From NCBI GenBank assembly GCA_022795855.1, contig JAAWHL010000004.1, positions 1 through 58,326 on the forward strand: 58,326 nt of DNA, written 5' to 3'. This DNA is from Lawsonibacter sp. (GTDB lineage Bacteria; Bacillota; Clostridia; Oscillospirales; Oscillospiraceae). Below, one piece after another: positions 41,380 to 49,794 of this stretch. Both the position numbers and the translations under genes were made by a program. The notes beneath the pieces are model-generated. The model did no database searches and had not been told where the DNA came from. It saw only the letters and a program-made list of their open reading frames with translations. Positions within the stretch are counted from its first letter, which is position 1; each line of letters opens with the position of its first letter.

Positions 41380-42648
41380 TCATGCAATGTTCAGCAGCAC
41401 ATTCAGTGAGAAAACTTGTCCCGTTTTCTCGGTCAGCACCGCGCCGCGATACTTCTCCGCCGCCGATTTGATATTGGAAAGTCCGGTTCCCGCCGGGGGC
41501 AGGGGTTCGCCGGAGCAGGCATTCTCAAACGTCAGCAGATAGAAATCCCCCTGCCGCTTTCCGGCGATTCGGATAAACCGCGCCCCCGGAGCGGAGCGGC
41601 AGGCGGCAATGGCGTTGTCCAGGGCGTTCGCGAAAATCACGCACAGGTCAAAATCGTCGATTTCCCAGGACCTGGGCAGGCACAGGGAGACCTCCGCCGC
41701 AATTTCCCCGGCCAGCCCCAGCTTCTCCCCCAGCAGGATGTCCACCACAGGGTTGCCCGTCTGATAGGGAAAGGACAGCGCCTCCGAGGCCGCCTCCAGC
41801 TTCCGCAGGTACGCTCTGCACTGGTCCAGCTCCCCGCCGCCCAGCAGGCCGTCCAGTACGGACAGGTGATTTTTAATGTCGTGGCGAAAGGCCCGGGTCT
41901 GTTCATAGCGCGCCCGCGCCTCGGTGATGTATACCTTCTGGGCCCGGGCCGCCTGGGCCAGGGACGAAAGCTGCGCCTGGGCCTGAAACCCCTGGCAGAG
42001 ATGGCGGTAGGCGTACAGGGTACACAGCAGCGCGGCCAGCCCCATCCCCTGTAAAAGCAGCAGTGCGCTGTGCTTTCCGGCCTCCTCCAGCGACAGGGAG
42101 GGGGCGAAAAAGCTGTAGGCGCTGTGGAGAATATACAGCTCTGCGGCAAAGAAAAACAGCCCCGGAAGCAGCAGCAGGCCCAGATACGGCGTCCGGCGGT
42201 CCTCCGCCAGGGACAGGAGCTTCAGCACAGCGGCATAACAGCCGGCGCACAGCAGAAAAAACACCGCCATCGCCGCCGCAAGCAGCAGGTACAGCAGGGG
42301 ATTTCCGAGATAGCGCGGGAACACCGCCGCCTCCACCGAATTGATGACGCCGAAGGAGAGCTGTGAGATATAGAACGCCAGAACTGCGGCCAGCCAGGAC
42401 ACCGGCCGCCGGTTCCCCAGCGCAAGGCGGCACACGCCGTACAGCGCCAGAACGCCCAGGCCCACCGACAGTATCCCGTTCAGGGAAAGCCGGGCGGAGA
42501 GTGACGCGGCCGCGCCAAGGAGGCACAGGTACGCGGCAAAGCACCCTAGCGGGGGCTTTTTTCCGGTCAGGCGGCCCGCAAAGCCGATGTGCATCACGCT
42601 CTGTCCCACAAGGCAAAGCCCGTCCATACACAGGCTGAAGTAATCCAT
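41380..42648 (-). CDS. GHKL-domain sensor histidine kinase (AgrC-like)
   Basis: A 422-residue membrane kinase. Six to seven helices fill about residues 1-215, followed by a coiled-coil linker (QAQAQLSSLAQAARAQKVYITEARARYEQT). The H-box FRHDIKNHLSVLDGLL gives the phospho-His, and the HATPase part has CVIFANALDNAIAAC (N-box) and GTGLSNIKSAAEKY (G-box). This is the AgrC/ComD/VirS type, which often senses peptides. It starts 2 nt after the LytTR regulator gene. No agrB/agrD peptide genes are next to it, so the signal is unknown. Confidence 0.9.
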   Translation of the reverse strand: MDYFSLCMDGLCLVGQSVMHIGFAGRLTGKKPPLGCFAAYLCLLGAAASLSARLSLNGILSVGLGVLALYGVCRLALGNRRPVSWLAAVLAFYISQLSFGVINSVEAAVFPRYLGNPLLYLLLAAAMAVFFLLCAGCYAAVLKLLSLAEDRRTPYLGLLLLPGLFFFAAELYILHSAYSFFAPSLSLEEAGKHSALLLLQGMGLAALLCTLYAYRHLCQGFQAQAQLSSLAQAARAQKVYITEARARYEQTRAFRHDIKNHLSVLDGLLGGGELDQCRAYLRKLEAASEALSFPYQTGNPVVDILLGEKLGLAGEIAAEVSLCLPRSWEIDDFDLCVIFANALDNAIAACRSAPGARFIRIAGKRQGDFYLLTFENACSGEPLPPAGTGLSNIKSAAEKYRGAVLTEKTGQVFSLNVLLNIA

Positions 42649-42649
42649 A

Positions 42650-43366
42650 TCAAACCTCCCTCTCCTTCATGCAGCGCAGCAGGGCCTGAATCAGGTCCCG
42701 CTCCCGCAGCCGGGAAACGGGGACTGCGCCCCCCTGAGACAGCACGGCCTGGCCGTCCCGGCACCCCCGCACGCAGTCAAGATTAACCAGATAGCTCCTG
42801 TGGCATTTGAAAAAACGGCGGTCCAGGCGGCGCTCCAGGTCCTCCAGCCTGCCGTAATAGTCGATGACCGCTCCGTCGCTTTTATGGAGATAGATTTTCC
42901 GTCCCAGCACCTCGCAGTACACAATTTCAGACAGCGCAATGACCTCGCATGCGCCTCCCTGCTGCACCACAAGCGTCTTCGCGGTCCGCTCCTCCAGCCG
43001 TTTCAGCGTCCTGTCCATCGTCTGCCGGAACCGGACGCGGTCCAGCGGCTTGACCAGATAGTCGCAGGCCTCCACCTCAAAGGCGTCAAACACCCGCTCC
43101 TTCAGAACCGTCACAAAAATCAGCAGGCCGCGCTCCCCTCTCCGGCGCAGCAGCCTGGCGGTCTCCATTCCGTCCGGCGCCTCCATCTGGATGTCCAGAA
43201 AAATCACATCAAAGCCGCCGCTCTCCAGCAGAGCGCGTCCGCTGGAAAAGCGGCTGACACTGTACTGGCCGGGCCGGTTCTCCTCCATATAGCCTGACAG
43301 CTGCTCTGAAAGCTCTTGCACCATAAGCGGCTCGTCGTCACAGACTGCAAATTTTATCCTGCCCAT
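42650..43366 (-). CDS. LytTR-family response regulator
   Basis: A 238-residue regulator. The receiver domain (about 1-125) has acidic pocket CDDEP, phospho-acceptor Asp in VIFLDIQMEAPDG (about 58) and Lys in YLVKPLD. The LytTR DNA-binding domain (about 140-235) shows IVYCEVLGRKIYLH and FFKCHRSYLVNLDCVRG. It pairs with the GHKL kinase encoded 1-2 nt downstream. ATG 43366 has AAGGAGG 6 nt upstream. Targets are unknown; LytTR pairs often control peptides, bacteriocins or cell-wall functions. Confidence 0.93.
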   Translation of the reverse strand: MGRIKFAVCDDEPLMVQELSEQLSGYMEENRPGQYSVSRFSSGRALLESGGFDVIFLDIQMEAPDGMETARLLRRRGERGLLIFVTVLKERVFDAFEVEACDYLVKPLDRVRFRQTMDRTLKRLEERTAKTLVVQQGGACEVIALSEIVYCEVLGRKIYLHKSDGAVIDYYGRLEDLERRLDRRFFKCHRSYLVNLDCVRGCRDGQAVLSQGGAVPVSRLRERDLIQALLRCMKEREV

Positions 43367-43531
43367 CCCGCGCCTCCTTCTCACTGTACCGCCGGCAGAA
43401 AACCGGTTCCTCGGAATCCCTCCGGCGGGGAACAGTATACCGCAAAGCGCCCCGCCGCACAAGCCCATCCGGCAAAGTGCGCGGCGGCTCCCGCTGCGGA
43501 AAACGGCCGTCAGGAAAGCGGCACAGATTTT

Positions 43532-43561
43532 GAGCCCGCGGCTCCCCGGAGCTGCGGGCTC
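43532..43561 (-). terminator. Hairpin after the peptidoglycan-binding operon
   Basis: A 13-bp stem with one wobble (43532-43544 with 43549-43561) and 4-nt loop lie 15 nt past the stop at 43576. No U-run follows, so function is uncertain. Confidence 0.45.
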
Positions 43562-43575
43562 ATCGCCTTTCCCGC

Positions 43576-44148
43576 CTAGCCCCTCCCCAGGGCGGGCAGA
43601 TGGGCGCTTATCTCCTGGGGCTGGCGCACCACGAACATCTCATACAGGCGCACCAGGGTATTCCAGGTCTCCTTGTCCATGCTTCCGGTTTCGGGCAGGC
43701 CGGCCCGCTTTTGCAGCCACTTGGCGTTCTGAATCAGCTCGGCGCTGTTCACCCCGTCCATCCGGGAGGTCTCAAGGCCCTCCAGCAGACGGCCCAGGCT
43801 CTGGAACATGGACTGAACCAGCAGCAGGTGGGCGGCGCTGTCCCCCGCTTTGGCGTACTCCCCGGTCTCCGGCAGACCCCGCAGCGGCCTGGGCGGGGCC
43901 AGCTCCCGCTCCACGCTCAGCCACGCGTCCCGGATGACCGTCCAGGTCTGCTGGTCCACCACTCCCGTCACCGGCATCCCCATCCGTTTCTGAAAGCGCA
44001 TCACCGCCTCCAGGGTGCGCTCCCCAAACCGCCCGTCCGGAATCAGCTCGGGCAGCTCCTCATAGCGCTTGGACAGCCGGCGCAGCATAAATTGCAGGCT
44101 GCTTACCGGCTTTGCCAGCATCTCCGCCTCCAGCTGGTCGATATTCAT
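43576..44148 (-). CDS. Peptidoglycan-binding domain protein (two PGB modules)
   Basis: A 190-residue protein with two peptidoglycan-binding-like helical modules. The first has LQFMLRRLSKRYEELPELIPDGRFGERTLEAVMRFQKRMGMPVTGVVDQQTW in pattern; the second is degenerate (AELIQNAKWLQKRAGLPETGSMDKETWNTLVRLYE). There is no signal peptide. The start overlaps the stop of the SpoIID-domain gene by 4 nt (ATGA). Lack of export suggests action inside the developing spore or in the mother cell, like other cortex-associated proteins; that is inference. Confidence 0.8.
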   Translation of the reverse strand: MNIDQLEAEMLAKPVSSLQFMLRRLSKRYEELPELIPDGRFGERTLEAVMRFQKRMGMPVTGVVDQQTWTVIRDAWLSVERELAPPRPLRGLPETGEYAKAGDSAAHLLLVQSMFQSLGRLLEGLETSRMDGVNSAELIQNAKWLQKRAGLPETGSMDKETWNTLVRLYEMFVVRQPQEISAHLPALGRG

Positions 44149-45374
44149 ACCAACTTCTCCCCCTTCTGATCCGTACTGCCCAGCCCCATGGTAAAGCCGG
44201 GGAACTGCCCCAGCCGGGCCGAGGTGCCATAGCGCTCCCGGTCCGCCCGGCCCATGGCCTCCGCCACCGGGTCCCCGAAAAAGCGGACCCGGTCGTTCTG
44301 AAGATAGTTTCCAATCCCGATATAGTCCCGGTAGAGGCGGTTCCAGGTCTGCTCGCCCACTACGCCGTCCGGTGGCAGTCCCGCGTAGCTCTGGTATGCC
44401 CGCACCGCCCGCAGGGTTTTGCTGCCGAACTCTCCGTCTATAGGCAGTGTATCCAGCGCCCTGTTAAATTCGGCCAGAACGCCCAGCATATACTGCAAGG
44501 TGCGCACACTGGTGCCCGAGCTGCCCTCCCGGAGCACGCCGGGATACCGAAAGCCAATCTGCCGGTACCGCTGACCCTCGCTAATCAGCTCGCTGAGCCG
44601 GGTGATCCCCACGTAGAGATAGGCCAGCCGGTACCAGGTGGCCGGTCCCACCACTCCGTCCGGGGCCAGGTTGAAAATCTTCTGGAACTCCTGCACCGCC
44701 TGCTCCGTCTTCTCGTCGTAGATGCCGTTTACCGGCCAGATTTTGGGAATGGCCGGGTAGTTCTGGGCAATCCGGTTCAGGCTGACCTGGATGACAAAGA
44801 CCGGCTCGCCCACCATCCCCAGCCGCTGGGGCGTCCCGGGATAGGACTCCCCCAGCTCCTGCACCGGGGCGTTGACCACAATCTCAATGTCGTTTCCGTA
44901 GTAGTGGCGGAGGATTTCGATGGAATTCAGCCCCTGCTGGGCCAGATTCTGGCTCCCCCACTGGGACAGCCCTCTGCAGGTCGTGGTGGTTCCGTTGCAG
45001 AACTTTGCTGCCAGCGGCTCCACAAAGCCAATCCGGCGGATGTAGCTGTTGAAGGTGTCGTCCACAATCTCGCTGATATTCTCAAAGATGTTCCGGTCCC
45101 GGATGAATTTCTGGTCATACGCGGTGGTAGAGGTAATCTGAAAGTCATACCCCCGGCTGGGATAGTGGTCGGTGTAAACCCGGTTCAGGGCAAAGGAGAT
45201 AATCGCCAGCACGTTGGCCCGGATAGCCGACGGCTCCCAGGTGGGATAAATCTCGCTGGAGGTCACGTTCTTCACATACTCGGGAAAGGACACCGTCACA
45301 TTTTCCGCCCACTGGTCAGGCGGCCCCAGATGTACGGTGATGGTACGGGGAATATAAGGCAGGACAATGGGCAT
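44145..45374 (-). CDS. SpoIID-like lytic domain fused to two peptidoglycan-binding domains
   Basis: A 409-residue protein. The N-terminal part (about 25-165) matches the SpoIID/LytB fold: FPEYVKNVTSSEIYPTWEPSAIRANVLAII holds the catalytic Glu region, and CRGLSQWGSQNLAQQGLNSIEILRHYY is the SpoIID signature. Two PG-binding modules follow (WPVNGIYDEKTEQAVQEFQ...DGVVGPATW and LPIDGEFGSKTLRAVRAYQ...DGVVGEQTW). SpoIID cleaves denuded glycan strands during engulfment (established). This one lacks an export signal. Middle gene of a three-gene operon. Confidence 0.85.
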   Translation of the reverse strand: MPIVLPYIPRTITVHLGPPDQWAENVTVSFPEYVKNVTSSEIYPTWEPSAIRANVLAIISFALNRVYTDHYPSRGYDFQITSTTAYDQKFIRDRNIFENISEIVDDTFNSYIRRIGFVEPLAAKFCNGTTTTCRGLSQWGSQNLAQQGLNSIEILRHYYGNDIEIVVNAPVQELGESYPGTPQRLGMVGEPVFVIQVSLNRIAQNYPAIPKIWPVNGIYDEKTEQAVQEFQKIFNLAPDGVVGPATWYRLAYLYVGITRLSELISEGQRYRQIGFRYPGVLREGSSGTSVRTLQYMLGVLAEFNRALDTLPIDGEFGSKTLRAVRAYQSYAGLPPDGVVGEQTWNRLYRDYIGIGNYLQNDRVRFFGDPVAEAMGRADRERYGTSARLGQFPGFTMGLGSTDQKGEKLV

Positions 45375-45383
45375 ACTGTCACC

Positions 45384-45776
45384 TCACAAATTCTGGGGCG
45401 GGGTGTCCCGCACGCTGATTTCCACCAGACTGCTCTCCCCCTCGGACAGGGGGCTCAGCTCCATGGCCTGGTAGGTCTCCACTCCCGGGAAGATCTGGAC
45501 TCCCTCCACCACCAGCATGGCAAAGCCCGGATGCTCCGCCCACACGTCGCAGACGGAAAAGGGATGGGAGGTGTTCTGGGGCTGGGTGCTCTCCATGGGG
45601 ATGGGCGCGGGCAGCTCCACCGGCTGAATGCTGCCGCTGCTGTCGGTGGTCTGGATGCTGACCAGCTTTGTCCGGCCGCTCTCCCCTCGGCTGGTGACCA
45701 CCACGGTGGCCCCCATCACGGGGAGCTGAGCACGGGATGTATAAACTCTTACGCGCAGCTGTCCCACTGCTTCCAT
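45384..45776 (-). CDS. Conserved protein with a carboxypeptidase-regulatory-like beta domain
   Basis: A 130-residue protein, mostly beta: QLRVRVYTSRAQLPVMGATVVVTSR is like the start of a CarboxypepD_reg/Ig-type fold, with a later HPFSVCDVWAEHPGFAMLVVEGVQIFPGV. I do not recognise a named family. First gene of the operon with the SpoIID/PGB genes, 9 nt before them, behind a GGAGGAG site, so a spore-wall role is likely by context only. Confidence 0.65.
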   Translation of the reverse strand: MEAVGQLRVRVYTSRAQLPVMGATVVVTSRGESGRTKLVSIQTTDSSGSIQPVELPAPIPMESTQPQNTSHPFSVCDVWAEHPGFAMLVVEGVQIFPGVETYQAMELSPLSEGESSLVEISVRDTPPQNL

Positions 45777-45792
45777 ATTGCTCTCCTCCTTC

Positions 45793-45808
45793 GGCGGAAC
45801 GTTCCGCC
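45793..45808. promoter_or_regulatory. Perfect 16-bp palindrome upstream of the spore-type operon
   Basis: GGCGGAAC-GTTCCGCC without a spacer, ending about 17 nt before the start codon at 45776, next to the SD. Either an operator or an RNA hairpin close to the ribosome site. Confidence 0.45.
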
Positions 45809-45825
45809 CGGTTTCTCCATCCTAT

Positions 45826-45845
45826 GCGCGCCGGCGCCGGCGCGC
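45826..45845. repeat. Perfect 20-bp GC palindrome
   Basis: GCGCGCCGGC followed directly by its inverse complement GCCGGCGCGC. It lies 18 nt from the palindrome at 45793-45808, in the gap between ftsZ and the spore-type operon. Confidence 0.5.
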
Positions 45846-45941
45846 CCCTTCCCTGGGCTGTTTTCCCGGGGCGTCCCGCCGGGGCAAAAGGGCCTGAACA
45901 GGGCCGTCTGCCGTTCACGCCAGTATACAGAGCGTATAAAA

Positions 45942-45979
45942 GCGGCCCCCTGACAGGATTTCATCCTGCCGGGGGCCGC
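45942..45979 (-). terminator. Terminator of ftsZ
   Basis: A long stem (45942-45959 with 45963-45979, one small mismatch) followed on the minus strand by TTTTAT. It starts 12 nt past the ftsZ stop. Confidence 0.88.
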
Positions 45980-45990
45980 CTGCTTCTCTT

Positions 45991-47118
45991 TTACCGCTTC
46001 TTGCTGAAAATACGCTCCAGAATATCCCAGTCGTCGTCGGTCACAGCCGCCTTCTCCGGGAGCTCCTCCTGGGCGGGCTCGGGGGACTGGGCGGCCTCCC
46101 CGGCCTTCTGCTCCTCCACCTTGGCGCCCGCGGCGGTGAAGGGCTGGCTGGGCAGGCTCTCCGTCTCGTCAAAGCCGGTAGCGATGACCGTGACCCGCAA
46201 CTCGTCCTCCATGCTCTCGTCAAAGGACGCGCCGAAAATGATATTGGCGTCGGGGTAGGCGGCCTCCTGCACCAGGTTGGCGGCAGTCTCCACCTCCTCC
46301 AGGCCGATGTCCATGGATCCGGTCACGTTAATCAGCACGCCCTTGGCTCCGTTGATGGAGGTCTCCAGCAGCGGGCTGGAGATGGCCAGACGGGCGGCCT
46401 CCTCCGCCTTGTTCTTGCCGGCGGCGCGGCCCACGCCCATGTGGGCCCGGCCCGCGTCCTTCATGACGGCGGATACGTCGGCAAAGTCCTGGTTGATAAA
46501 ACCGGTGTTCTTAATCAGGTCGGAGATGGACTGCACCGCCTGCTGAAGCACGTCGTCGGCAATCTCAAAGGCGTTGAGCATGGTAATTTTCTGGTCGCTG
46601 GCCAGCTTCAGCCGCTCGTTGGGGATGATGACCAGGGAGTCCACCTTCCCCCGCAGCTCGGTAATGCCCTCCTCGGCCTGGCGCATCCGGCGGGGGCCCT
46701 CGAACTTGAAGGGCTTGGTCACCACGCCCACGGTCAGGATACCCTGCTCCTTGGCGATGTCGGCCACAATGGGAGCCGCGCCCGTGCCGGTGCCGCCGCC
46801 CATGCCCGCAGTGATGAACACCATATCGGTGCCCTCCAGCACCTCGGAAATCTGCTTCCGGTTCTCCTCGGCGGACTTTCTGCCGATTTCCGGGTTGGCC
46901 CCAGCTCCCTGGCCGTTGGTCAGCTTCTCGCCGATTTGAATCTTATAGGTAGCGCTGGACACCGTAAGCGCCTGCTTATCGGTGTTCACCGCGATGAAAT
47001 CCACGCCCTTTGTCCCGGTTTTTACCATGCGGTTGACCACGTTGTTCCCGCCGCCGCCAACGCCCACCACTTTGATGCTGACGACGCTGTCAGGACCCAT
47101 ATCCAATCCGAAGGCCAT
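45991..47118 (-). CDS. ftsZ: Cell division GTPase FtsZ
   Basis: The tubulin-like protein that forms the Z-ring. The 375 residues have [15 protein letters not shown], the GTP signature [10 protein letters not shown] (about 107-116), the T7 loop NQDFADV and a C-terminal tail ending in [13 protein letters not shown], which contains the conserved peptide for FtsA/ZipA/SepF-like partners. GGAGG precedes the ATG. It is last in the dcw order but separated from ftsQ by 363 nt with its own promoter. Confidence 0.98.
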   Translation of the reverse strand: MAFGLDMGPDSVVSIKVVGVGGGGNNVVNRMVKTGTKGVDFIAVNTDKQALTVSSATYKIQIGEKLTNGQGAGANPEIGRKSAEENRKQISEVLEGTDMVFITAGMGGGTGTGAAPIVADIAKEQGILTVGVVTKPFKFEGPRRMRQAEEGITELRGKVDSLVIIPNERLKLASDQKITMLNAFEIADDVLQQAVQSISDLIKNTGFINQDFADVSAVMKDAGRAHMGVGRAAGKNKAEEAARLAISSPLLETSINGAKGVLINVTGSMDIGLEEVETAANLVQEAAYPDANIIFGASFDESMEDELRVTVIATGFDETESLPSQPFTAAGAKVEEQKAGEAAQSPEPAQEELPEKAAVTDDDWDILERIFSKKR

Positions 47119-47217
47119 TGATCGTTCCTCCTATGTATCCAAGCTGAGGCCGCGCAGGGGGACGTTCCGTCTTTTGCTCGCGAGCGCCTCTCATTTATCC
47201 ACACATTGTTGCATTAT

Positions 47218-47246
47218 ATTGTATCTCTCTTTCTCCGGCAGGTCAA
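47218..47246 (-). promoter_or_regulatory. Promoter of ftsZ
   Basis: On the minus strand TTGACC (47246-47241) and TACAAT (47223-47218) are 17 nt apart, about 100 nt before the ftsZ start. Confidence 0.75.
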
Positions 47247-47346
47247 GAGAAAATACTCATTTTGATGGCAACTTTCCTGAATCTCTTAAAATTCTGCCAA
47301 ATTCGTCCAACTTTTCCCGCAAATCCGATTCAGCGCCCGTATCCAT

Positions 47347-47475
47347 GGACTCAAACGCCTATCCGGGGGGAGCCTTTTCCGCCATCCCCCGCTCCGCCCG
47401 CCCAGGCACCGCCGGGGATTTTCGCGAAAACGCGCCCTGTCCGGCGGAAAAGCGCCTCCCCCAGGCGTCAAGTCC
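47347..47475. repeat. Dispersed palindromic repeat, copy D
   Basis: 129 bp bounded by imperfect inverted repeats (GGACTCAA-ACGCCT...GGGGGGAG and CTCCCCC-AGGCGTCAAGTCC). The core shares GCCTTTTCCGCCAT, GGGGATTTTCGCGAAAACGCG and CCCTGTCCGGCGGAAAAG with copies B and C. It lies between ftsQ and ftsZ, upstream of the ftsZ promoter. Confidence 0.6.
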
Positions 47476-47482
47476 GGCTGCG

Positions 47483-48316
47483 TCAATCCGGACTGAAGGT
47501 GATGGGAAAATCCTCCCTGGTCAAATCAAAGGTGCCGCTGTCATAATCCACCCAGTCCGGCATCACCGCCGCCAGGGCCCGCAGCTGATAGGCGTAGTCC
47601 CCGCCCTGGGGCAGCCTGACCCAAAAACGGTTGTCATAAAACATCCTGACCTGGGACGCGGCGGTAAGGTCAATCTCCGACACCAATCCGGTCTGTCCCT
47701 GCTCCTCCAGGGCGGCCAGCAGCTGAAGCAGAGCGTTCAGCCTGCCCTGCTGCTCCTGAGACACCGCCATGGCGGTCCCCGCCCGGGGGGACAGAATCCC
47801 CAGGCCCAGCACCCGGATGGCGGAGTCGTTCTCTCCCGCCGGCTCCAGCAGACGGCCCTTTACGCTGATGAGCCAGCTCTCTGCCGTCCGGCTGTCCCTG
47901 GCGCCCCCCTCCTCCGGCTGCTCCTCCCCGCCCCCCTCCGGGGCGGGCTCCGGGACGGACATGGGCTCCACCCGGGCCACCGCTTCCCACTCCTTCACCA
48001 CAATCAAAATCGTGCTGGGCCAGCGGCGCACAATGGACAGGTTTTCAATGTAGGGCAGCGCCTGCCGGATTTCCGCGTTGATTTGGTTTTTGTTCAGTCG
48101 GAACAGGTTGTCCCCCGGACGCAGGCCGGAGGCCGCCTCAATCTCCTGGGCGGTGTAGCGGCTGTTGCCCTCCACCTCCACCCGCTCCAGCTGAAAAAAA
48201 ACGGTTGCGCCCAGGGTCAGCGCCGCGGCGGCGGCGGCCAGGGTCAGCAGCTTGAACAAAAAGCTGAACCGCCCCCGGCTGCGCCGTCTTCTTCGTCTGT
48301 TTCTGGATGATGCCAT
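47483..48316 (-). CDS. ftsQ: Cell division protein FtsQ/DivIB
   Basis: A 277-residue bitopic protein. The basic cytoplasmic tail (RNRRRRRRSRGRF) is followed by one helix at about 20-40 and a POTRA domain (FFQLERVEVEGNSRYTAQEIEAASGLRPGDNLFRLN), then a FtsQ/DivIB beta domain with IRRALPYIENLSIVRRWPSTILI-like pattern. A Glu/Pro/Gly-rich insert (about 122-140) is unusual. It forms the FtsQLB-type complex with FtsL (57500) and DivIC (27677). Confidence 0.9.
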   Translation of the reverse strand: MASSRNRRRRRRSRGRFSFLFKLLTLAAAAAALTLGATVFFQLERVEVEGNSRYTAQEIEAASGLRPGDNLFRLNKNQINAEIRQALPYIENLSIVRRWPSTILIVVKEWEAVARVEPMSVPEPAPEGGGEEQPEEGGARDSRTAESWLISVKGRLLEPAGENDSAIRVLGLGILSPRAGTAMAVSQEQQGRLNALLQLLAALEEQGQTGLVSEIDLTAASQVRMFYDNRFWVRLPQGGDYAYQLRALAAVMPDWVDYDSGTFDLTREDFPITFSPD

Positions 48317-48390
48317 TCTTTAGACCTCTTGTCTTCTCGCTTCCGCCGGGACGCCGAGCCCTTCCGGACCGGCGTCCCCGGCGTTTTTCC

Positions 48391-49662
48391 TCAGTGCGTA
48401 CCGGCGGGGAGCTCCTTTTTTTCAATCTGCGCCCCCAAGGCGCGCAAATCGCCGTCCAGGCTCTGGTAGCCCCGCAGGATATGCCGTACTCCGGACACCT
48501 GGCTTTTCCCCTGGGCGCCCAGAGCGGCCACCACCAGCGCGGCGCTGCCCCGCAAGTCGGTCCCGCGGACCTGGGCGGCGTGGAGGGGCCGTCCGGTGAC
48601 CACCGCCACCCGTCCGTCTACCTGGATATCGGCCCCCATGCGGGCCAGCTCGCCCACGTGGCGGTAGCGGTTCAGGAACATATTCTCCACAAACATGGTG
48701 GTTCCCGTACCGCAGCTCATCGCCGCCATCAGCGGGGCCTGGGCGTCGGTAGGAAATCCCGGGTGGGGCGCAGTGCGCACCGTCCGCACGCCGCACAGCG
48801 GGGCGGCGCAGGCGATGGACAGGGTGTCTCCCTCCCCCTGCACGTCGGCCCCCGCCTCCTTCAGAACGGAGAGCACCGCCGTCAGGCACCCGCTCTCCAC
48901 CCCCTTCAGGCATACGCAGCCCCCCGCGGCCCCCACCGCGCACAGGTAAGTAGCCGCCGCCATCCGGTCGCCGATGACGGTATGCTCCGCCGGATGCAGC
49001 CGTTTTCCTCCCAGAACCCGGACAACTGAGGTGCCCGCCCCCTCCACCTGTCCGCCCATGGAGCGCAGGAAGGCCTGCAGGTCCTCAATCTCCGGCTCCC
49101 GGGCCGCGCCCACAATGGTGGTCAGGCCCGGACAGCCGCAGGCGGCCAGAATGGCGTTCTCCGTGGCGCCCACGCTGGGGATGGACAGGCACAGCTCCCT
49201 CCCCGCCATCCCCCGGCCGCTCCGGCAGAGGAGATGCCCGCCCTCCTCCCGCACCTCCGCGCCCAGGGCGCGCAGGGCGGTCAGATGCAGGTCGATGGGT
49301 CGGGGCCCCAGCTCACAGCCCCCGGGATAGGACAGCTCCGCCCCGCCGCAGCGGGCCAGCAGCGCCCCCAGAAACACCACGGACGAGCGCATCTCCCCCA
49401 TCAGCTGGTCGGGAATGCGGCTGTCCCCCAGCGTGGAGGCGTCGATTCGGACCGTATCCCCCTCCCGGGCCACCCGGCAGCCCAAAAGCCGCAGGATGTC
49501 CAGCGTGGCCGACACGTCGGACAGATTGGGGCAGTTGTGTATCACGCTCTCCCCATCCGCCAGCACCGCGGCGGCCAAAATCGGCAGCACGCTGTTTTTC
49601 GCCCCCTGAACCGTCAGCTGCCCCGCCAGGGGGCGGCCGCCGGTAATCTCGTACACACACAT
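48391..49662 (-). CDS. murA: UDP-N-acetylglucosamine 1-carboxyvinyltransferase
   Basis: Adds enolpyruvate to UDP-GlcNAc, the first committed step of peptidoglycan synthesis and the fosfomycin target. The 423 residues have normal length. QGAKNSVLPILAA carries the Lys of the substrate site. The fosfomycin-binding Cys is present in YPGGCELGPRPIDLHL (about 115). HPGFPTDAQAPLMA is the later conserved loop. ATG 49662 has GGGAGG 7 nt upstream. It sits between murG and ftsQ, where murC or murB lies in many genomes. Confidence 0.96.
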   Translation of the reverse strand: MCVYEITGGRPLAGQLTVQGAKNSVLPILAAAVLADGESVIHNCPNLSDVSATLDILRLLGCRVAREGDTVRIDASTLGDSRIPDQLMGEMRSSVVFLGALLARCGGAELSYPGGCELGPRPIDLHLTALRALGAEVREEGGHLLCRSGRGMAGRELCLSIPSVGATENAILAACGCPGLTTIVGAAREPEIEDLQAFLRSMGGQVEGAGTSVVRVLGGKRLHPAEHTVIGDRMAAATYLCAVGAAGGCVCLKGVESGCLTAVLSVLKEAGADVQGEGDTLSIACAAPLCGVRTVRTAPHPGFPTDAQAPLMAAMSCGTGTTMFVENMFLNRYRHVGELARMGADIQVDGRVAVVTGRPLHAAQVRGTDLRGSAALVVAALGAQGKSQVSGVRHILRGYQSLDGDLRALGAQIEKKELPAGTH

Positions 49663-49794
49663 GGATTGGCCTCCCATCCGATTGGATTTGGGCCATCCTA
49701 TGCGAAAAAAGGCAAATCGGTGCGATGGGGGGTGTGCATTCTTTTTTCTTTTGGAAAAGAAAAGCGGAAATCCGGTACGCTCCTGCGGCAGGTA

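Noticed and set aside
41380-43366. Agr-type quorum-sensing locus
   Set aside because: The kinase and LytTR regulator fit, but no AgrB protease or AgrD-like peptide frame is next to them.
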